The notes below the pieces were generated by a model. The model did no database searches. It was given only the letters and a program-made list of their open reading frames with translations, and was not told the DNA's origin. Of a DNA stretch of 64,000 nucleotides, positions 37,730 through 47,188 are shown one piece after another; the stretch's first letter is position 1, and each line of letters begins with the position of its first letter. A program made the position numbers and the translations under genes. The DNA lies in the NCBI RefSeq assembly GCF_026967475.1, contig NZ_CP114058.1, positions 1,302,001-1,366,000 of the forward strand. The letters are read 5' to 3'. This DNA comes from Rouxiella chamberiensis. GTDB taxonomy: Bacteria > Pseudomonadota > Gammaproteobacteria > Enterobacterales > Enterobacteriaceae.

Positions 37730-37757
37730 GGCATCCCACGGCGGATGCCTTTTATTT
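37730..37757 (+). terminator. Intrinsic terminator ending the catabolic operon
   Basis: GGCATCC (37730-37736) and GGATGCC (37743-37749) pair perfectly around CACGGC and are followed by TTTTATTTT. The rest of the 357-bp gap to 38059 holds a lone NtrC-like half-site TGCACC near 37820 and no supported gene. Confidence 0.85.
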
Positions 37758-38058
37758 TCTCGCCTTTCTTCAGAGCACGTTCATTAGTTACAACATACTA
37801 AAATTCTTAATACCATTGTGCACCGAGTCGAATTCATTCAAAGCCTGTCAGTAAATAGGGCGCAGATATTCCCGTCGTGAGGATAAGGCGAGGGCAACCT
37901 GAAATGAAAATTAAGCAGAGCGAAATTAACCGCGTTAGCGCGCCGAAAACCGCATGATATTTTTTTCACACCGTCATTACGGCACGAAATAAATCGGGGG
38001 ATTGAGATACTAATTCAAATTCTGACTGCGCCCCGAATTAACCGAATGAGGTATTGCC

Positions 38059-39375
38059 ATGCACAACGTATTGAATACACCCCTTGCCACCCAGGATGAA
38101 ACAGACTGGCTTGCACTGCGTGAACAGCATGTTCCACGCGGTGTGGTTACCGCACATAATCTGGTGATAACCAAAGCCAAAGGCTCGGAAGTCTGGAGCG
38201 ATGAAGGTCGCCGCTATCTGGATTTCGTCGGCGGGATCGGCGTGCTGAACGTCGGTCATAATCATCCGGAGGTCGTCAGGGCGGTGCAAAAACAGCTTGA
38301 GAATGTCTCTCATGCCTGTTTCCAGGTAGTCGCTTATCCTCCTTATATCGAATTGGCCAAACGTCTCAATAAAGTGGTCGGCAAGGGCGAGCATTATAAA
38401 TCGGTGCTGTTTACTTCGGGCGCGGAAGCGGTCGAAAATGCGGTGAAAATTGCCCGTTCTTATACCAACCGTTCCGGCGTGATTGTATTTGACGGCGCTT
38501 TTCACGGCCGTACATTATTAGGCTGTGCGTTGACCGGCATGAGCCAGCCTTATAAGCAAAACTTCGGGCCTTTCCCGGGCGATATTTATCGTATTCCCTA
38601 TCCTAATGCCTTCCACGGTATTACGCCGGAAGATTCCCTGAAAGCGCTGGAAACCCTGTTTGCCACCCAGACCTTGCCCGACCGCGTGGCCGCCATTCTT
38701 ATCGAACCGGTGCAGGGCGACGGCGGTTTCCTGCCTGCGCCAAAAGCCTTTATGCAGGCGTTGCGCGACCTGACTCAGCGTCACGGCATTCTGCTTGTCT
38801 GTGATGAAGTACAAACCGGCTTTGGTCGCACCGGAAAAATGTTTGGGTTCCAGCATTCGGATATCACGCCGGATCTTATCACCGTGGCAAAAAGCCTCGG
38901 CGGCGGATTGCCGATATCAGGCGTAGTCGGCAAAGCCGAAATCATGGATTCTCCTACACCTGGCGGGTTGGGCGGCACCTACGGTGGCAACGCGCTGGCC
39001 TGCTCGGCGGCGCTGGCCGTACTCGACGTGCTGGAAAACGAGCGTCTGCTCGAGCGCTCCGTGAAACTGGGTCAACAGCTTGAAGCGCACCTGCAGCAGC
39101 TGGCAGAAAAATATGCCTGCATCGGTGAAGTGCGCGGCGTGGGCTTTATGCAGGCGGTGGAAATTGTCGATTACGACACGGGCAAACCCGACGCCGCCTT
39201 GACGGAAAAAATTCTGCACAGCGCCTGCGATGCCGGTTTGCTGCTGATCAAATGCGGGCTTTATCGCAACGTGATCCGCTTCCTGGCTCCGTTGGTGACG
39301 ACCGATGCCCAGCTGGAAGAGGCGATGCACATCTTTGATATCGCACTGGCGCGTGGAACCGGGCGGTTGGATTAA
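38059..39375 (+). CDS. gabT: Class III aminotransferase, 4-aminobutyrate aminotransferase-like
   Basis: PLP-dependent omega-aminotransferase of 438 aa that moves the amino group of GABA or a similar omega-amino acid to 2-oxoglutarate, leaving a semialdehyde. Motifs: YLDFVGGIGVLNVGHNHPEV, FTSGAEAVENAVKIAR, FDGAFHGRTLLG, LLVCDEVQTGFGRTG and the PLP lysine in TVAKSLGGGLPISG. GAGG precedes the ATG. It is transcribed separately from the preceding operon. With the GabD-like dehydrogenase at 22368 it could form a GABA-to-succinate branch. It is followed by an Lrp-type regulator gene on the same strand. Confidence 0.88.
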   Translation: MHNVLNTPLATQDETDWLALREQHVPRGVVTAHNLVITKAKGSEVWSDEGRRYLDFVGGIGVLNVGHNHPEVVRAVQKQLENVSHACFQVVAYPPYIELAKRLNKVVGKGEHYKSVLFTSGAEAVENAVKIARSYTNRSGVIVFDGAFHGRTLLGCALTGMSQPYKQNFGPFPGDIYRIPYPNAFHGITPEDSLKALETLFATQTLPDRVAAILIEPVQGDGGFLPAPKAFMQALRDLTQRHGILLVCDEVQTGFGRTGKMFGFQHSDITPDLITVAKSLGGGLPISGVVGKAEIMDSPTPGGLGGTYGGNALACSAALAVLDVLENERLLERSVKLGQQLEAHLQQLAEKYACIGEVRGVGFMQAVEIVDYDTGKPDAALTEKILHSACDAGLLLIKCGLYRNVIRFLAPLVTTDAQLEEAMHIFDIALARGTGRLD

Positions 39376-39452
39376 TTTTTATCCATTTATTTCAATGAGT
39401 TTCGAAATTATTTCCCGCTGAAAACTCTCTGCGTCCGGCGCTGGTGTTTATA

Positions 39453-39468
39453 TATAATATCGTGATAT
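39453..39468 (+). promoter_or_regulatory. Candidate promoter -10 and inverted repeat before the Lrp-type gene
   Basis: A perfect TATAAT (39453-39458) overlaps an inverted repeat ATATC-GT-GATAT (39457-39468), about 110 bases before the regulator start. No good -35 is seen. The overlap would suit autoregulation, but this is tentative. Confidence 0.35.
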
Positions 39469-39576
39469 ACCGTAGTGTAGTATTCATGAATTATATGTAA
39501 TTTCAGGGTCGAATCAGGCGCAGAGGGACAGCTGCTCTTTATTCCGGGTCGACGCTCAAGATGACAGTGAGGTGCT

Positions 39577-40083
39577 ATGAACGGCTTTTTAAAACTTGAT
39601 CGCATCGACATCAATATACTGGTTCAACTGCAAAAAGATGGACGTATCAGTAACGTCAACCTGGCCGATGCGGTGGGGCTGTCGCCGAGTCCGTGCCTCC
39701 AACGGGTCAAACGTCTTGAAAGCGCGGGATACATCACGGGCTACGAGGCGCACGTCAATCTGCCGAAAATCACCGATTCCGTGACAGTATTTACCGAGGT
39801 GACGTTACAAGGTCACAGACGTGAAGAGTTTTCCAAGTTTGAAAACTGCATTCGTGAATACGATGAACTGATTGAATGCCATCTCATTACCGGCGGCTAT
39901 GACTATCTGCTCCGTTTCATTACTCGCAGCATTGAGCACTATCAGGAAGTCATTGAATCTTTACTCGATAAGAATATTGGTATCGATAAGTATTTCAGCT
40001 ATATCGTCATTAAATCCCCGATTATTAAAAGCAGTGTGCCGTTGCGTACATTGCTGACCCAGCAAATGCAAAACACCAATTAA
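39577..40083 (+). CDS. Lrp/AsnC family transcription regulator
   Basis: 168-aa feast/famine regulator. The N-terminal helix-turn-helix is LDRIDINILVQLQKDGRISNVNLADAVGLSPSPCLQRVKRLESAGYI, shown here in part: DRIDINILVQLQ then VGLSPSPCLQRVKRLE. The C-terminal RAM domain (about residues 70-150) has ECHLITGGYDYLLRF, the amino-acid-binding turn. GAGGTG precedes the ATG. It follows the aminotransferase gene and is the best candidate for a local regulator responding to an amino acid. It is not global Lrp itself, judging by sequence and context. Confidence 0.9.
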   Translation: MNGFLKLDRIDINILVQLQKDGRISNVNLADAVGLSPSPCLQRVKRLESAGYITGYEAHVNLPKITDSVTVFTEVTLQGHRREEFSKFENCIREYDELIECHLITGGYDYLLRFITRSIEHYQEVIESLLDKNIGIDKYFSYIVIKSPIIKSSVPLRTLLTQQMQNTN

Positions 40084-40347
40084 TCAGGCTTTATTTCTGC
40101 GGCTTTCGACCATGAAAACGGGTCGCGAGCCTTTATTGCAGAATAATGAGGGCTTTTTTACGTTTTTATGCTTTATTTTCGTTTTGTGATCGATCTCAAT
40201 CTTGATTGCTGGGGAATAAACGAATAAGGTTTGTCCTATCGGCCTGTTAATTCTGTGGGCTTAATCAGGTTTCTAATCAAGATACATTCCTGGCGAGGGA
40301 GAAGACGCTTTTAAAGTTATGGCAAGGTTAATGGGTGGAGGTATTGA

Positions 40348-41043
40348 ATGGTGTTAACTCGAGATTTTCTGCGTAACGCAGACTGCAAAACAGCATTCGG
40401 CAGCATTGACGAAACAATGTTACTGTCCTCGGAGCAACGCCTGGCCTCGCTCGACTGTACGCTGGCGAAAAGACCCGACCAAAGTCCGGTATGGATTTTT
40501 GGTTATGGATCACTGATGTGGAACCCTATCTTCGAGTCGGAAGAGGCCTGTCCGGCCACACTCAACGGCTATCATCGCGCATTCTGTCTTCGTCTCATTG
40601 CCGGTCGCGGCACCCAGGCACAGCCTGGCCGGATGCTGGCTCTCAAAGAGGGAGGCAAAACCACGGGACTGGCATTTCGTCTGCCGGAAGACAAGCTACG
40701 CGAAGACCTAGAGCTCTTATGGAAACGCGAAATGCTGACGGGTTGCTACAATCCGACCTGGTGCGAGCTTGAGCTTAGCGACGGACGTACGGTAACCGCA
40801 TTGGTGTTTATCATGAATCCGCTGCATCCTCTGTTTGAAGCCGACACCAGTTATAAAGTCATCGCGCCCTTGATTGCCAGGGCTTCAGGTCCGTTGGGTA
40901 CCAATGCCCAATACCTGTTTTCACTGGAAGAAGAGCTGAAAAACTATGGCATGCGGGATGACTGCATGAGTGAACTGGTTAATCAGGTGCGCATGTTGCT
41001 CGGCATTTCCCCTACGCCTTCTGCCGATATTCTGCTCGGCTAG
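40348..41043 (+). CDS. chaC: Glutathione-specific gamma-glutamylcyclotransferase ChaC
   Basis: Cytoplasmic enzyme that cleaves glutathione to 5-oxoproline and Cys-Gly. The 231-aa length equals E. coli ChaC. The fold signature is IFGYGSLMWNP near residue 50 and the catalytic glutamate region GLAFRLPEDKLREDLELLWKRE, given here in part: DLELLWKREMLTGCY. GGAGG precedes ATG 40348. An intrinsic terminator follows. In E. coli chaC is next to chaB; here roughly 35 kb of accessory genes lie between them. Its product 5-oxoproline is a potential substrate of a HyuA/HyuB-type oxoprolinase, but no direct link is shown. Confidence 0.92.
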   Translation: MVLTRDFLRNADCKTAFGSIDETMLLSSEQRLASLDCTLAKRPDQSPVWIFGYGSLMWNPIFESEEACPATLNGYHRAFCLRLIAGRGTQAQPGRMLALKEGGKTTGLAFRLPEDKLREDLELLWKREMLTGCYNPTWCELELSDGRTVTALVFIMNPLHPLFEADTSYKVIAPLIARASGPLGTNAQYLFSLEEELKNYGMRDDCMSELVNQVRMLLGISPTPSADILLG

Positions 41044-41062
41044 CCTTATTCAAGTTACTAAG

Positions 41063-41093
41063 AGCCTGACCCAAAAGGGTTGGGCTTTTTTTT
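41063..41093 (+). terminator. Intrinsic terminator after chaC
   Basis: AGCCTGACCC (41063-41072) pairs with GGGTTGGGCT (41077-41086), including two G-U pairs, around AAAA and is followed by eight T. Confidence 0.88.
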
Positions 41094-41183
41094 GCTTTCT
41101 GCGGAACTTTTACAAATTCCTTTATTGATACGCTTAACGGGAGTTGCAATCTTCCCGATGCTGAGCATAATGTGAACCGTTTT

Positions 41184-41202
41184 AATAACTATTCTCATTA
41201 TC
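41184..41202 (+). promoter_or_regulatory. Fur box before the TonB receptor
   Basis: AATAACTATTCTCATTATC resembles the 19-bp Fur consensus GATAATGATAATCATTATC, with the right half nearly perfect. It ends 16 bases before the receptor ATG, a position where Fur-Fe2+ would block transcription or initiation. Confidence 0.65.
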
Positions 41203-41218
41203 AATTTCAGGGAAATGT

Positions 41219-43465
41219 ATGCACGCGCAAAAACAGGCTATCAGAGCGATAAAATCGCCACGTAAGCTGTTGTCCGTTTCAATCTCTACGGCGTTGGCGT
41301 TGTTTAGCCTGCCAGTCATGGCCGCGACTTCACCCGCGACCGCTTCCACCGGCAACACCAAAGCCGCCAATGGCGACACCATTACCGTGACCGCCGCGCC
41401 CGACAAGTTTACTTCCGGTGGCGACCAACTGGTTCCCGCGTATCTTGACGGCGGCTTTGCCAACGGCGGACGTCTTGGTTTTCTGGGGCAGCAGAGTGCA
41501 ATGGATACGCCGTTTAGCGTTGTCAGCTACACCTCGAAACTGATGCAGGACCAGCAGTCCCGCACGCTTGCCGATGTGCTGAGCAACGATGCGTCAGTAC
41601 AGACGGGCTATGGCTACGGCAACTATGCCGAAACCTTTGTCGTTCGCGGCTTCTCGCTCGACGGTGAAGACATCTCCTACGGCGGCCTGTACGGCATTCT
41701 TCCGCGCCAGATTATCCCGACCGATCTCGCCGAACGTGTGGAGCTGCTCAAAGGGTCCAGCGCTTTCCTTAACGGCGTTCCGCCGGGCGGCACGGGCGTA
41801 GGCGGGACCGTCAATATCGAACCGAAACATGCTACCGACACGCCAATCAACCACGTTTCCGTCGATTACGGTTCCAAATCGCAAATTGGGGGAGCCATTG
41901 ATCTGGGCCGTCGCTTTGGTGATGAAAACCAGTTTGGCGTGCGGGTCAATATGGTGCACCGCGAAGGCGATGCCTCAATCGACAACATGAAAAACCGTTT
42001 GACGATGGGTTCCGTAGGCCTCGATTATCGCGGCGACCGCCTGCGCACCTCTCTCGATGTGGGCGTGACCAAGCAGTCGATTCATGGCGGACGTCCGGTC
42101 GTGTATCTGGGCAGCGCCACCGAAATCCCTTCCGTGCCGAAGGCGAGCAGCAACTACGGTCAGAAGTGGGCTTATACCGACATGACCAATGAATTCGGCC
42201 TGTTGAAAGCCGAATATGACCTTACCGATCGCTGGACCGTTTATGGTGCGGTCGGCGCGAACCACGACCACGAAGACGGCATCTACAGCTCGCCTACGCT
42301 CAGCGATAACGACGGCGATTTCAAGGCCAGCCGCATGACGGTGCCTTACCGCGCCGACAGCGTTTCGGGTCAGACCGGCATTCGCGGCAAGTTCGAAACC
42401 GGCTTCGTTAGCCACAGCGTCAATCTTGGCGTCAGCTCGCTGTATCGCAAAACTCGCAGCGCCTACACCCTCAGCAGCAGCTCGATTACCAGCAATCTCT
42501 ATGACCCGATAGCTGTGGACGTACAGCCAGGCACGCTGTATGCCGGCGGCGATATGGCCAGTCCGGGCGTGGTCAGCCGCACGCGGTCCGAGGGTGTGAT
42601 GCTCTCCGATACGCTGTCCGTGCTTGATGACCGCCTGCAGTTTATTGCCGGTCTGCGTCGCCAGAACGTGATGGTGATGAACTACGGCTATACCGGAGCA
42701 GAGACCTCGAAGTTTGATGAAACCAAAGTCACTCCGGCCTTTGGTCTGGTGGTGAAACCCTGGGAACACGTCTCCTTCTACGCCAACCACATTGAAGCGC
42801 TGCAACCGGGCGAAACGTCCGGAACTACCTATAACGGCGGACTGGTTACCAATGGTGGACAGGTTTCCGGCGTCGAGACCTCCAAGCAGAATGAAGTGGG
42901 GGTGAAGGCCGATTTCGGCCGTGTCATGACCTCACTCGCGCTGTTCGAGATTAAAAAGCCGGTGGGCATGTACTCAGGTAACGGCGATAGCACCTACACC
43001 TACGGCAACTATGGTGAAGTGCGCAACCGCGGCGTTGAGTTGAACCTGTTTGGCGAGCCGGTGTTGGGTGTGCGCGTCAACGGTAGCGCGACCTTTATGG
43101 ATCCGCAAACCACCAAAACACAGGGTGGGGCGTATGATGGCAACGATGCGGTAGGCGTACCGCGCTACCAGTGGGTTGTCGGCGGAGAGTGGGATCTACC
43201 GGGTCTTAGCGGCGTGACCGCGACCGGTAAAGTGCTGCGCACCGGTTCACAGTACGCCAATGAAACCAATACGCTGAAAGTGGATGCCTGGACGCGTCTC
43301 GACCTGGGTCTACGCTATACCATGCCGCTCAAGGACAGCACCCTGACCTGGCGTGCCACAATGGAAAACGTGACCAACGAGAAATACTGGGCTTCTGCCA
43401 CCGGCGGTTACCTGACGCAGGGCGACCCGCGCGAGTTCAAGCTTTCTGCGAGTTACGACTTCTAA
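41219..43465 (+). CDS. TonB-dependent siderophore/metallophore receptor
   Basis: Outer-membrane ligand-gated receptor of 748 aa. A Sec signal ends near SLPVMA-A. A TonB box DTITVTA (about residues 52-58) precedes the plug domain (FVVRGFSLDGEDISYGGLYG; RVELLKGSSAFLNG), and the 22-strand barrel ends in the terminal phenylalanine SASYDF. It is of the FhuA/FoxA-like siderophore receptor type (TIGR01783-like). The ATG follows AGGGA. A Fur box is just upstream and a strong terminator follows. The five-gene ABC importer downstream is of peptide/nickel type rather than the usual FecCD type, so the ligand may be a peptide- or opine-like metal chelate. Confidence 0.9.
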   Translation: MHAQKQAIRAIKSPRKLLSVSISTALALFSLPVMAATSPATASTGNTKAANGDTITVTAAPDKFTSGGDQLVPAYLDGGFANGGRLGFLGQQSAMDTPFSVVSYTSKLMQDQQSRTLADVLSNDASVQTGYGYGNYAETFVVRGFSLDGEDISYGGLYGILPRQIIPTDLAERVELLKGSSAFLNGVPPGGTGVGGTVNIEPKHATDTPINHVSVDYGSKSQIGGAIDLGRRFGDENQFGVRVNMVHREGDASIDNMKNRLTMGSVGLDYRGDRLRTSLDVGVTKQSIHGGRPVVYLGSATEIPSVPKASSNYGQKWAYTDMTNEFGLLKAEYDLTDRWTVYGAVGANHDHEDGIYSSPTLSDNDGDFKASRMTVPYRADSVSGQTGIRGKFETGFVSHSVNLGVSSLYRKTRSAYTLSSSSITSNLYDPIAVDVQPGTLYAGGDMASPGVVSRTRSEGVMLSDTLSVLDDRLQFIAGLRRQNVMVMNYGYTGAETSKFDETKVTPAFGLVVKPWEHVSFYANHIEALQPGETSGTTYNGGLVTNGGQVSGVETSKQNEVGVKADFGRVMTSLALFEIKKPVGMYSGNGDSTYTYGNYGEVRNRGVELNLFGEPVLGVRVNGSATFMDPQTTKTQGGAYDGNDAVGVPRYQWVVGGEWDLPGLSGVTATGKVLRTGSQYANETNTLKVDAWTRLDLGLRYTMPLKDSTLTWRATMENVTNEKYWASATGGYLTQGDPREFKLSASYDF

Positions 43466-43488
43466 TTCAGACCCCACATAGCATGATA

Positions 43489-43518
43489 AAGGGGGAAGAT
43501 GATTCCCCCTTATTTTTT
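43489..43518 (+). terminator. Intrinsic terminator after the TonB receptor
   Basis: AAGGGGGAA (43489-43497) and TTCCCCCTT (43503-43511) pair perfectly around GATGA, followed by ATTTTTT. Confidence 0.92.
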
Positions 43519-43583
43519 ATAATTTTTGACCGCCGCTCTGCAAACCCCGCCCGTTTCGCGCAACTTATAACCGTTTACGACAC

Positions 43584-43603
43584 GTTATGCAAAAATGCAT
43601 AAC
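43584..43603. promoter_or_regulatory. 20-bp perfect inverted repeat before the importer operon
   Basis: GTTATGCA and TGCATAAC flank AAAA, 92 bases before the binding-protein start. The symmetry suggests a dimeric regulator site. It does not match the NikR or Zur consensus that I know; the regulator is unknown. Confidence 0.5.
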
Positions 43604-43695
43604 TAAAGTTCCCAAAGGACTTTATTGTCTCTTCAAAACTGCCCTACACTCCTAAAATCATTAGCAACTTCGCTATATTACAAGAGCGTCTATCA

Positions 43696-45264
43696 ATGAA
43701 AAAATTGCTTCCGTCCATGCTTTTTGCAGCCATTGCTGCATCTTTTGGGGTACAGGCCGCGACACCGTCAAATACACTGGTCATTGCCCAGTCGCTGGAT
43801 GATGCGTCAAGCTTTGACCCTGCGCAGGGTTTTGAACTGACCACCGTGCAGGCATTCAACAACGTTTATCAACGTCTTGTGCAATCCGATCCGACCAATC
43901 CCGTCGATTTAAAACCTGCGCTGGCCTCCTCCTGGCAGGCCGGAGCCGACGGCAAGAGCATGACGTTTACCCTGAATCCAAAGGCCACCTTTGCCAGCGG
44001 CAACCCGCTGACTGCCGATGACGTGATTTTCTCGCTGTCGCGCGTGGTCAAACTCAATCTTGAGCCTTCCTTTATTCTGACCCAGCTGGGCTGGAACAGT
44101 AAAAATGTCGAGACCTTCCTGACCAAGGTCGACCCTCAGCATGTGAAAATCAGCTGGACAGAAAATGTCAGCCCGACCTTCGTGTTGAGCCTGCTGTCGG
44201 CGCCTGTTTCATCCATTGTCGATGCGAAGCTGGTCCAGCAAAATGCCAAGGGCGATGATCTCGGCCATCAGTGGCTGAGTGACCACTCGGCGGGGAGCGG
44301 GCCTTACAAGATTCGGACCTACGTGCCGCATCAGGTGCTGGTGTTGCAGGCGAACCCTGCCTCGCCGGAAGGCGCGCCGAAGATCCCGACCGTGCTTATC
44401 AAGAATGTGCCGGATGCCGCCGCACGTCGTCTGCTTATCGAGCAGGGCGATGCCGATATGGCGCGTAATCTGGGTGCGGATCAAATGGCCGGACTGGAAG
44501 GCAAGGCGGGCGTCAAACCACTGGCCGTGCCTTATGCCTCGCTGTATTTCCTCTATTTCAACACCAAAGCTTCTCCGGCGCTGGGTAATCCGGCCTTCTG
44601 GGAAGCCGCGCGCTATCTGTTCGACTATGACCATATCGCCAAAGACTTGCTGAAAGGGCAGTTCCAGGTGCATCAGGCATTTCTGCCGGACGGCTATCTG
44701 GGCGCGCTGAATGACAATCCCTACAAGTTTGATCCTGCCAGGGCAAAGGCGATTCTGGAAAAGGCCGGGCTGAAAAATGTCAGCTTCACCATTGCCGTAA
44801 CCAATCAGCCGCCGTATCTGGATATTGCCCAGGCATTGCAGGCAAGCTTTGCGCAGGCGGGCGTCAACGTCAAACTCGAGCCGGGCGTCAGTTCGCAGAT
44901 TTCTCTGCGCGTGAAGTCTCACAACTACGATGCCACGCTGTCTTCGTGGGGGCCGGACTACTTTGACCCGAACACCAATGCCGCCGCTTTCGCCTATAAT
45001 CCGGAAGACGGCAGCAACACGCTGGCCTGGCGCGCAAACTGGAGCATTCCGGCGCTGAGCAAGCAGACACTGGCCGCCACCGCCGAGAATGACAAGGCGA
45101 AACGCGTCGAAGACTATCGTCAATTGCAGCTTGCAGTACAGAAGAGTTCGCCGTTCGTGATTGGCCTGCAGGCGCGCAGCCTTATCGCCGTACGTGACAA
45201 CATCAAAGGCTATGTGCAGGGCATCAACCCTGACATGGTGTTCTACAGCAAGGTCACCAAGTAA
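43696..45264 (+). CDS. ABC transporter periplasmic binding protein, SBP family 5 (peptide/nickel/opine type)
   Basis: Periplasmic solute-binding protein of 522 aa with a Sec signal (MKKLLPSMLFAAIAASFGVQA). Family 5 traits: SLDDASSFDPAQGFELTTVQ, LNPKATFASGNPLTADDVIFSL and AGSGPYKIRTYVPHQV. The distal part has WGPDYFDPNTNAAAFAYNPEDG. It is not a copy of the binding protein at 28063. The stop overlaps the first permease by one base. The metal chelate captured by the neighbouring TonB receptor is a reasonable ligand, but a peptide cannot be excluded. Confidence 0.9.
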   Translation: MKKLLPSMLFAAIAASFGVQAATPSNTLVIAQSLDDASSFDPAQGFELTTVQAFNNVYQRLVQSDPTNPVDLKPALASSWQAGADGKSMTFTLNPKATFASGNPLTADDVIFSLSRVVKLNLEPSFILTQLGWNSKNVETFLTKVDPQHVKISWTENVSPTFVLSLLSAPVSSIVDAKLVQQNAKGDDLGHQWLSDHSAGSGPYKIRTYVPHQVLVLQANPASPEGAPKIPTVLIKNVPDAAARRLLIEQGDADMARNLGADQMAGLEGKAGVKPLAVPYASLYFLYFNTKASPALGNPAFWEAARYLFDYDHIAKDLLKGQFQVHQAFLPDGYLGALNDNPYKFDPARAKAILEKAGLKNVSFTIAVTNQPPYLDIAQALQASFAQAGVNVKLEPGVSSQISLRVKSHNYDATLSSWGPDYFDPNTNAAAFAYNPEDGSNTLAWRANWSIPALSKQTLAATAENDKAKRVEDYRQLQLAVQKSSPFVIGLQARSLIAVRDNIKGYVQGINPDMVFYSKVTK

Positions 45265-46316
45265 TGATTGAAAGAACTCCTCCTGCCGGATTAGTCCGGC
45301 AGGGTTGGCGTTGGTCGGGCCGCCTGCTGGGCGGCCTTGTTTCGTTGATGCTGACTCTGCTCGGGCTGCTGGCCTTTACCTTTGCGCTTTCCCATCTCGC
45401 GCCGATTGACCCGACCATGCAGATTGCCGGCGACCACGCGAGTGAAGCGACCTATGCGCAGGTGCGCAAGGATCTGGGGCTGGATCAGCCAATGGCGGTG
45501 CAGTTCTGGCACTATCTCGAGCATCTGGCGCGCGGCGATATGGGCATGTCGAGCATTACCGGTCAGCCGGTATCCAGCGACTTGATGCACACCTTCCCGG
45601 CCACCGTAGAGCTTGCGACCTGCGCAATTATACTGGGTGCCATTCTCGGCATTTCGCTGGCATTGCTGTCAGTCTACAAACCGGGCAGCTGGCTCGACAA
45701 CGTCGTGCGGCTCGTCTCGCTGCTGGGGTATTCGGTGCCGATTTTCTGGCTCAGCCTGCTGGGTCTGCTGCTGTTCTACGCGGTACTGCATTGGGCTGGC
45801 GGGCCGGGCAGGCTGGATGACGTCTACCTTTATACGATGGAACCCCGCACCGGTTTCGTGTTGATTGATACCTGGCTTTCCGGCGACCGTGAGATGTTCT
45901 TTAACGCCATCCGTCACATGTGGCTGCCGGTAACAGTGCTTGGGCTGCTGTCGATGGCGGGTATCACCCGTCTGCTGCGCGCCTCGATGCTCGGTGAAAT
46001 CAACAAGGAATATGTAGTCCTTGCCCGTTCGAAAGGGGCGGGTCGTGCGCGCGTGCTGCTGTGCCACGTTTTTCCGAACGTGCTTGGAACATTGATTACC
46101 GTGCTGACCTTGTCCTATGCCAGCCTGCTCGAAGGCGCGGTATTGACGGAAACGGTGTTTGCCTGGCCCGGCGTGGGACGCTACCTGACCACCGCGCTGT
46201 TTGCCTCGGACACGCCCGCGATTCTTGGCTCGACGCTGTTGATAGGCACCTGTTTTGTGCTGCTCAATACGTTGGCCGACGCGCTGACCTATCTTCTTGA
46301 CCCGCGAACCCGGTAA
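45264..46316 (+). CDS. ABC transporter permease, DppB/NikB type
   Basis: Inner-membrane permease of 350 aa, about six helices. Family marks: FALSHLAPIDPTMQIAGDHAS, VRKDLGLDQPMAVQFWHYL and the coupling loop INKEYVVLARSKGAGRARVLL followed by HVFPNVLGTLIT. It shares one base with the binding-protein stop (TAATG) and is followed after five bases by the second permease. Confidence 0.92.
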   Translation: MIERTPPAGLVRQGWRWSGRLLGGLVSLMLTLLGLLAFTFALSHLAPIDPTMQIAGDHASEATYAQVRKDLGLDQPMAVQFWHYLEHLARGDMGMSSITGQPVSSDLMHTFPATVELATCAIILGAILGISLALLSVYKPGSWLDNVVRLVSLLGYSVPIFWLSLLGLLLFYAVLHWAGGPGRLDDVYLYTMEPRTGFVLIDTWLSGDREMFFNAIRHMWLPVTVLGLLSMAGITRLLRASMLGEINKEYVVLARSKGAGRARVLLCHVFPNVLGTLITVLTLSYASLLEGAVLTETVFAWPGVGRYLTTALFASDTPAILGSTLLIGTCFVLLNTLADALTYLLDPRTR

Positions 46317-46321
46317 GCCTT

Positions 46322-47188
46322 ATGACTCAACTTATTCCCGAACAACCTGCGCTCGCCCGCGTCGTTCCCGGTAAAGGGCCGCGCCGCCTGACGACGCTGA
46401 CGATAGGCGCGGCGCTGGTCGTGCTGCTGGTGCTGGCCGCGCTGTTTGCGCCGTGGCTCGCACCGTTTGACCCCAACATTCAACACATTGAAATCCGCCT
46501 GCTGCCGCCGTCTTCCGCACACTGGCTCGGCACCGACGGATTCGGCCGTGATTTGCTGTCGCGCGTCATCTTTGGTGCGCGTCCCACTTTGCTGCTGGTG
46601 TCGCTTATTCTGCTGCTGACCATTCCGTTTGGCCTGCTGGTCGGGATAAGCGCCGGGTATCTGGGTGGCTGGGTCGAACGTATTCTGATGCGCTTCACCG
46701 ATATCGTGCTCTCTCTGCCAAGCCTGGTGATGGCGCTGGCACTGGTCGCGATTATGGGACCCGGCCTGATGAACGGTGCGCTGGCGCTGGCGTTTACCAG
46801 CTGGCCGCCGTTTGCCCGTCAGGCGCGTGCCGAAACGTTGGCGCTGCGCCGCAGCGACTATCTGGCCGCCGCAAGAATGCAGGGCATTGGCGGTTTCCGG
46901 CTGATGGTCGGCCATATTCTGCCGTTGTGCCTCCCAAGCGCCGTGGTGCGCGCCGCACTGAGCCTTGGCGGCATTATTCTCGCCTCGGCCGGTCTGGGTT
47001 TTCTCGGCATGGGCATTCAGCCACCGACCGCCGAATGGGGATCGATGGTTGCCGAAGGCAGTAAAGTCATCTTCGACCAGTGGTGGGTTGCCGCCGCACC
47101 GGGCGGAGCGATTCTGTTTGCCAGTCTGGCCTTTAACCTGTTGGGCGATGGCCTGCGCGACAAGATGGATACCCGAAATGGCAATTAA
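46322..47188 (+). CDS. ABC transporter permease, DppC/NikC type
   Basis: Inner-membrane permease of 288 aa. It has the DppC periplasmic motif LGTDGFGRDLLSRVIFGAR, five to six helices, the coupling loop RRSDYLAAARMQGIGGFRLM with HILPLCLPS and the terminal region MGIQPPTAEWGSMVAEG. Its end overlaps the first ATPase gene by 11 bases. Confidence 0.92.
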   Translation: MTQLIPEQPALARVVPGKGPRRLTTLTIGAALVVLLVLAALFAPWLAPFDPNIQHIEIRLLPPSSAHWLGTDGFGRDLLSRVIFGARPTLLLVSLILLLTIPFGLLVGISAGYLGGWVERILMRFTDIVLSLPSLVMALALVAIMGPGLMNGALALAFTSWPPFARQARAETLALRRSDYLAAARMQGIGGFRLMVGHILPLCLPSAVVRAALSLGGIILASAGLGFLGMGIQPPTAEWGSMVAEGSKVIFDQWWVAAAPGGAILFASLAFNLLGDGLRDKMDTRNGN

